Assembly (NCBI GenBank): GCA_964650975.1
Contig: CAZYWA010000053.1
Coordinates: forward strand, 1 to 23,290
Direction of reading: 5' to 3'
DNA from: CAZYWA01 sp964650975 [NCBI: uncultured bacterium]
GTDB taxonomy: Bacteria; JADJOY01
Length of the DNA: 23,290 bases
The position numbers and the translations under genes are program-made. The notes under the pieces were generated by a model. The model searched no databases. It saw only the letters and a list, made by a program, of their open reading frames with translations, and was not told the origin of the DNA. Positions 20,406 through 23,290 of this stretch are shown here, in pieces. Numbering within the stretch: position 1 is the first letter of the stretch; each line of letters begins with the position of its first letter.

Positions 20406-22908
20406 GCCTTTCGGCGCGTTCGCCGATGGAGCGCAGCAAGGTCTTGAGCGCCTCGAACTCGATCGGCTTGGTCACATGGTGATCGAAGCCCGCGTCCTTG
20501 GCTCGCTGGCGGTCCTCCTGCTGACCCCAGCCGGTCAGCGCCACCAGCACCACTTCGTCGCCGCGCTGCGCCCGGATGCGCCGCGCGACCTCGTAGCCGT
20601 CGAGCTTGGGTAGGCCGATGTCGAGCAGCACCACGTCCGGCTGGAATACTTCCGCGGCTCCCACCGCCGCGAGGCCGTCGTGCGCGGTGCGCACCTCGTG
20701 CCCGACCAGACGCAGCAGCATGGCCAGACTCTCGGCCGAGTCCTGGTTGTCGTCGACCACGAGAATGCTCTGCCCGAGGACCGGAGACGACTTCGTTGAA
20801 CCGACGAGTGGCGCCGATGCGTCGGCTCGCTGAGCGACGGCCACCGGCAAACGCACCAGGAATTGGGCGCCAGTCCCGGCGCCGGCGCTCTTGGCCTCGA
20901 TCGTGCCGCCGTGCATCGTCACCAGCCGGTGCGCCAGGGCCAAGCCGATCCCCAGCCCGTCCCGAGATCGCTCGAGCGAGCGATCGGCTTGCATGAACAT
21001 TTCGAAGATCCGCGGCAGCACCTCCTCGCGGATGCCGACACCGGTGTCCCGGACCTGGATCAGCACTTCGCCGGCGCTTCGCTGGGCGGTGAGCCAGATG
21101 CGGCCGCCACGGTCGGTGTACTTGGCGGCGTTGTGGAGCAGGTTGAGCAGGATCTGCGCGAGCCGGACCGGATCGCCGTCCAGGAATACCGGCTCGCTCG
21201 GGATCTCGACCGTCAGCTCGTGTCCCCACTTCTCGACCATCGGCCGAGCGCCCTCGACCGCGTCGTTCACCACCGCGGCGAGCTCGACTCGCTGCTTGCG
21301 CAGCTCGATCTTCCCCTGGGTGATGCGCGACGCATCGAGCAGATCGTCGACCAGCCGCGTCATCTGCTCGATCTGGCGGTGAATCACTTCTCGCGCCCAC
21401 TGCACCTCGGGCACCGGCGGCGCCTTGGCGCGCAGGATCTGAACGGCGTTCCGGATCGGCGCGAGCGGATTTCTGAGCTCGTGCGCGAGCAGCGCCAGGA
21501 ACTCGTCCTTGCGGCGGTCGAGCTCCTTCAGCCGGGCCATGAGCGTCGCGTTCTCGATCGCGACCACGGCGCGCCGCGCCAGGTCCTCCGCGACTCGCAG
21601 ATCGTCACGATCGTAGTGGCGTCCCGACTCCGCCGTGACGAAGCTCAACACACCGAGCGTGGTGCCGCGAGATTTGAGCGGGACGCACAGGCACGATCGA
21701 AAATGCAGCTTGCCGCGCCGCCCGAACGAGTCGGCGTCGTGGCTCGATTCCTTCAGGATCTCGTCGGTGATCTCGGGAATCCACTCGGCCTGGCCGGTGC
21801 GCACCACCTTCATCGGCCCGTGCGGCTCGTCGCCTTTGTGTGGGTACCGGCGGGCCAGGTCCCAGGCGGTCTCGAGCTCGACCGGGTCGGAGTGCGCGAT
21901 CGCCACTCGCTGCACCGTGCCTGCGGCATCTCGCATGTCCACCATGCACCAGTCGGAGAAGACCGGAACCGAGAGATCGGCGATCTTCTGCAGCGTGCTC
22001 GCGTAGTCGGTGACCTGGGCCAGGATCTCGCTCGCGTCCGCGAGGAAGCGCTCGATCCGCTCCGCTCGCTTCCGACCGGTGATGTCGCGCGCGATCTTGG
22101 AGGCACCCACGATCCGACCGCTCGCGTCGCGCATCGGCGAGATGGTCACCGACACGTCGATGCGCCGGCCGTCCTTCCGCACCCGCACGGTCTCGAAATG
22201 ATCCACTCGTTCGCCGGCCTGCAGGCGCCGCAGGATCTCGTCCTCTTCGTGCCTGCGCTCCACCGGCAAGAGCAGGTGGATCGGCTTTCCGACCATGTCG
22301 TCGGCCGAGTAGCCGAAGATCCGCTCCGCTCCCTGGTTCCAGGTGCGAACGACACCGTCGAGCGTCTTGCTGACGATGGCGTCGTCCGAGGTCTCGATCA
22401 CCGCGGCCAGGCGCAGCTGCGCGTCCTCCGCGCGCTGCCGATCGGTGATGTCGCGGAACGTCCAGACGCGGCCCGTCGAGACTCCGTCGACGAACTGGGT
22501 GCGGGTCACGCGCTCGAACGCCCGCCCGTCGTCGATCTCGAGAATGTCCCGCGTCTCCTCCGGCGACGAGCTCCGGATCCGATCGATCCCAGCCAGGAAT
22601 CTCCCGGGATCCCTCACACGTCGGCTCACGAACTCGATCAACCGGCCGTGCTGGCCGGATTCGAGGACCTCGTCGGGCATGCCCCACAACGTCTTGAGGT
22701 TCTCGTTCCAGTACGTGATTCGCCCTGCGTGATCGGTCACGAACAGGCCGTCGACCATGCAGTCCAAGGTCGCGCGCGTCAGGGCAAGCGCGCGAGCGAG
22801 CTCCTCGGCGCCTCGCTCGGCTGCCTTGTCGGCGTGCCGGCGCGCCTGGCGTCGCCGGTCGTCAGGCCCCGGAGCCGTCCGATGCGGATCCAGGTCGCGC
22901 GGCGCCAT
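20398..22908 (-). CDS. PAS-PAS-GAF hybrid histidine kinase with C-terminal receiver
   Basis: An 836-residue cytoplasmic protein with no membrane helices. Order: PAS 1 (about 45-155), PAS 2 (165-280, with WNQGAERIFGYSADDMVGKPI and the PAC ending GRIVGASKIARDITGRK), GAF (290-455), HisKA with H476 in LLAHELRNPLAPI, HATPase with N593, G1 DTGVGI (621) and G2 GLGIGL (651), then a receiver (714-830) with D719/D720, phospho-acceptor D763 in VLLDIGLP, T792 and K814. All catalytic residues are present, so it should be active: autophosphorylation at H476 and transfer to D763, with onward relay to a separate phosphotransfer protein. The sensed signals are unknown. The DUF202 gene overlaps its end. No good ribosome site precedes the ATG. 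The stand-alone receiver at 16674 could be an indirect partner. Confidence 0.93.
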   Translation of the reverse strand: MAPRDLDPHRTAPGPDDRRRQARRHADKAAERGAEELARALALTRATLDCMVDGLFVTDHAGRITYWNENLKTLWGMPDEVLESGQHGRLIEFVSRRVRDPGRFLAGIDRIRSSSPEETRDILEIDDGRAFERVTRTQFVDGVSTGRVWTFRDITDRQRAEDAQLRLAAVIETSDDAIVSKTLDGVVRTWNQGAERIFGYSADDMVGKPIHLLLPVERRHEEDEILRRLQAGERVDHFETVRVRKDGRRIDVSVTISPMRDASGRIVGASKIARDITGRKRAERIERFLADASEILAQVTDYASTLQKIADLSVPVFSDWCMVDMRDAAGTVQRVAIAHSDPVELETAWDLARRYPHKGDEPHGPMKVVRTGQAEWIPEITDEILKESSHDADSFGRRGKLHFRSCLCVPLKSRGTTLGVLSFVTAESGRHYDRDDLRVAEDLARRAVVAIENATLMARLKELDRRKDEFLALLAHELRNPLAPIRNAVQILRAKAPPVPEVQWAREVIHRQIEQMTRLVDDLLDASRITQGKIELRKQRVELAAVVNDAVEGARPMVEKWGHELTVEIPSEPVFLDGDPVRLAQILLNLLHNAAKYTDRGGRIWLTAQRSAGEVLIQVRDTGVGIREEVLPRIFEMFMQADRSLERSRDGLGIGLALAHRLVTMHGGTIEAKSAGAGTGAQFLVRLPVAVAQRADASAPLVGSTKSSPVLGQSILVVDDNQDSAESLAMLLRLVGHEVRTAHDGLAAVGAAEVFQPDVVLLDIGLPKLDGYEVARRIRAQRGDEVVLVALTGWGQQEDRQRAKDAGFDHHVTKPIEFEALKTLLRSIGERAERHG

Positions 22909-23043
22909 CAGTGTGGGATGAGTCTTCGGTGCTCGACCGGTGTCATGTCGCTGCTGCGTCGCGGTGGTCGAGGCACCCGACGAAGCGCGGAGTTAACAGC
23001 GTACCACCTCGAAGAGCAGCGGCCCGAGGAGGGTGGCCGAGTC

Positions 23044-23290
23044 TCAACCGGCGTCGCCCGGTCTCCCCGTGCATGCCTTCCGTACCTCGGCCCGCTGCTG
23101 CTCGGTGAGCGGTCTCCAGCGCGCCTGGTATTCCGGCCGAAGAGAAAACTGCGTGTCCGGCGCGAGCTCTCGATCGCGGTTCCGCGCATAGGTCCACTGA
23201 CTCTTCGGGGGAGATCCCTCGAACACCGTCACATCCCCCTGGTCGGCGACGTTCCAAACCAGCTCCTTCGAGAGACCATCCCAGGGGCCT
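23044..23290 (-). CDS. C-terminal part of an unidentified protein (runs off right edge)
   Basis: The last 81 codons of a gene whose start lies beyond the window. The visible part reads WDGLSKELVWNVADQGDVTV, then a Pro/Lys/Arg-rich stretch and a final helix LTEQQRAEVRKACTG. Composition and codon bias are protein-like across the whole segment, including the first 19 codons upstream of a GTG at 23232, so the gene is more likely cut by the edge than started at that GTG. I do not recognise the family. It is on the same strand as the kinase, 135 bases upstream of it, and may belong to the same transcription unit. Confidence 0.55.
   Translation of the reverse strand, partial: GPWDGLSKELVWNVADQGDVTVFEGSPPKSQWTYARNRDRELAPDTQFSLRPEYQARWRPLTEQQRAEVRKACTGRPGDAG

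Overview
The window is high-GC (third codon positions mostly G or C) DNA from a Gram-negative, probably uncultured soil or sediment bacterium. The main clues are an inner-membrane multiheme cytochrome, secreted proteins that carry a C-terminal DGFESGD-x-S-x-W motif, FG-GAP and beta-roll surface proteins, and lipoprotein/Sec signal peptides. This combination suits Acidobacteriota, Myxococcota, Binatota or Eisenbacteria-like lineages. The sequence alone does not settle the phylum. I see no rRNA, tRNA, CRISPR array, insertion sequence or phage.

Layout. 1-2393 (minus): a membrane b-type/penta-heme c-type cytochrome followed by the start of a lipoprotein that runs off the left edge. 2723-4910: a secreted SGNH-like hydrolase (plus) and a four-helix membrane protein (minus). 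4911-6376: a gene-poor stretch with one small ORF and a strong hairpin. 6377-6931: a ribbon-helix-helix DNA-binding protein. 6956-9941 (minus): a two-gene surface operon, a YadA-head-like beta-roll protein followed by a ten-repeat FG-GAP propeller. 10184-11242: the wreck of a small c-type cytochrome, then a hypothetical protein and an SRPBCC protein in one minus-strand unit. 11628-17592: small envelope and stress-type genes, namely an alpha/beta hydrolase, GlsB-like protein with an overlapping leader ORF, PAP2 phosphatase, DUF4142, FUSC, DUF2188, cupin, a stand-alone receiver and DUF6496. 20028-22908: a PAS-PAS-GAF hybrid histidine kinase overlapping a DUF202 membrane protein. The right edge cuts an unidentified gene.

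The most informative part is 17.68-19.80 kb, a decayed and rearranged phospholipid locus. The first 20 codons of a PfpI/DJ-1 gene, with its ribosome binding site, stop where a YbhP-like EEP gene, reading the other way, loses its final catalytic segment. Upstream of the EEP gene lies a relic of a phospholipase D-VTT fusion, with a Trp-to-TAG nonsense codon, a large internal deletion and a frameshift. Beyond it, head-to-head, is a second VTT (DedA/TVP38-like) gene split by one extra G. These features were found by reading across frames; no single open frame shows them. They mean either a real genomic scar or assembly/sequence errors, and both readings are kept open.

Functionally the window is about the cell envelope: electron transfer at the membrane, surface display, lipid metabolism and stress proteins. 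No complete new multi-gene system could be demonstrated.
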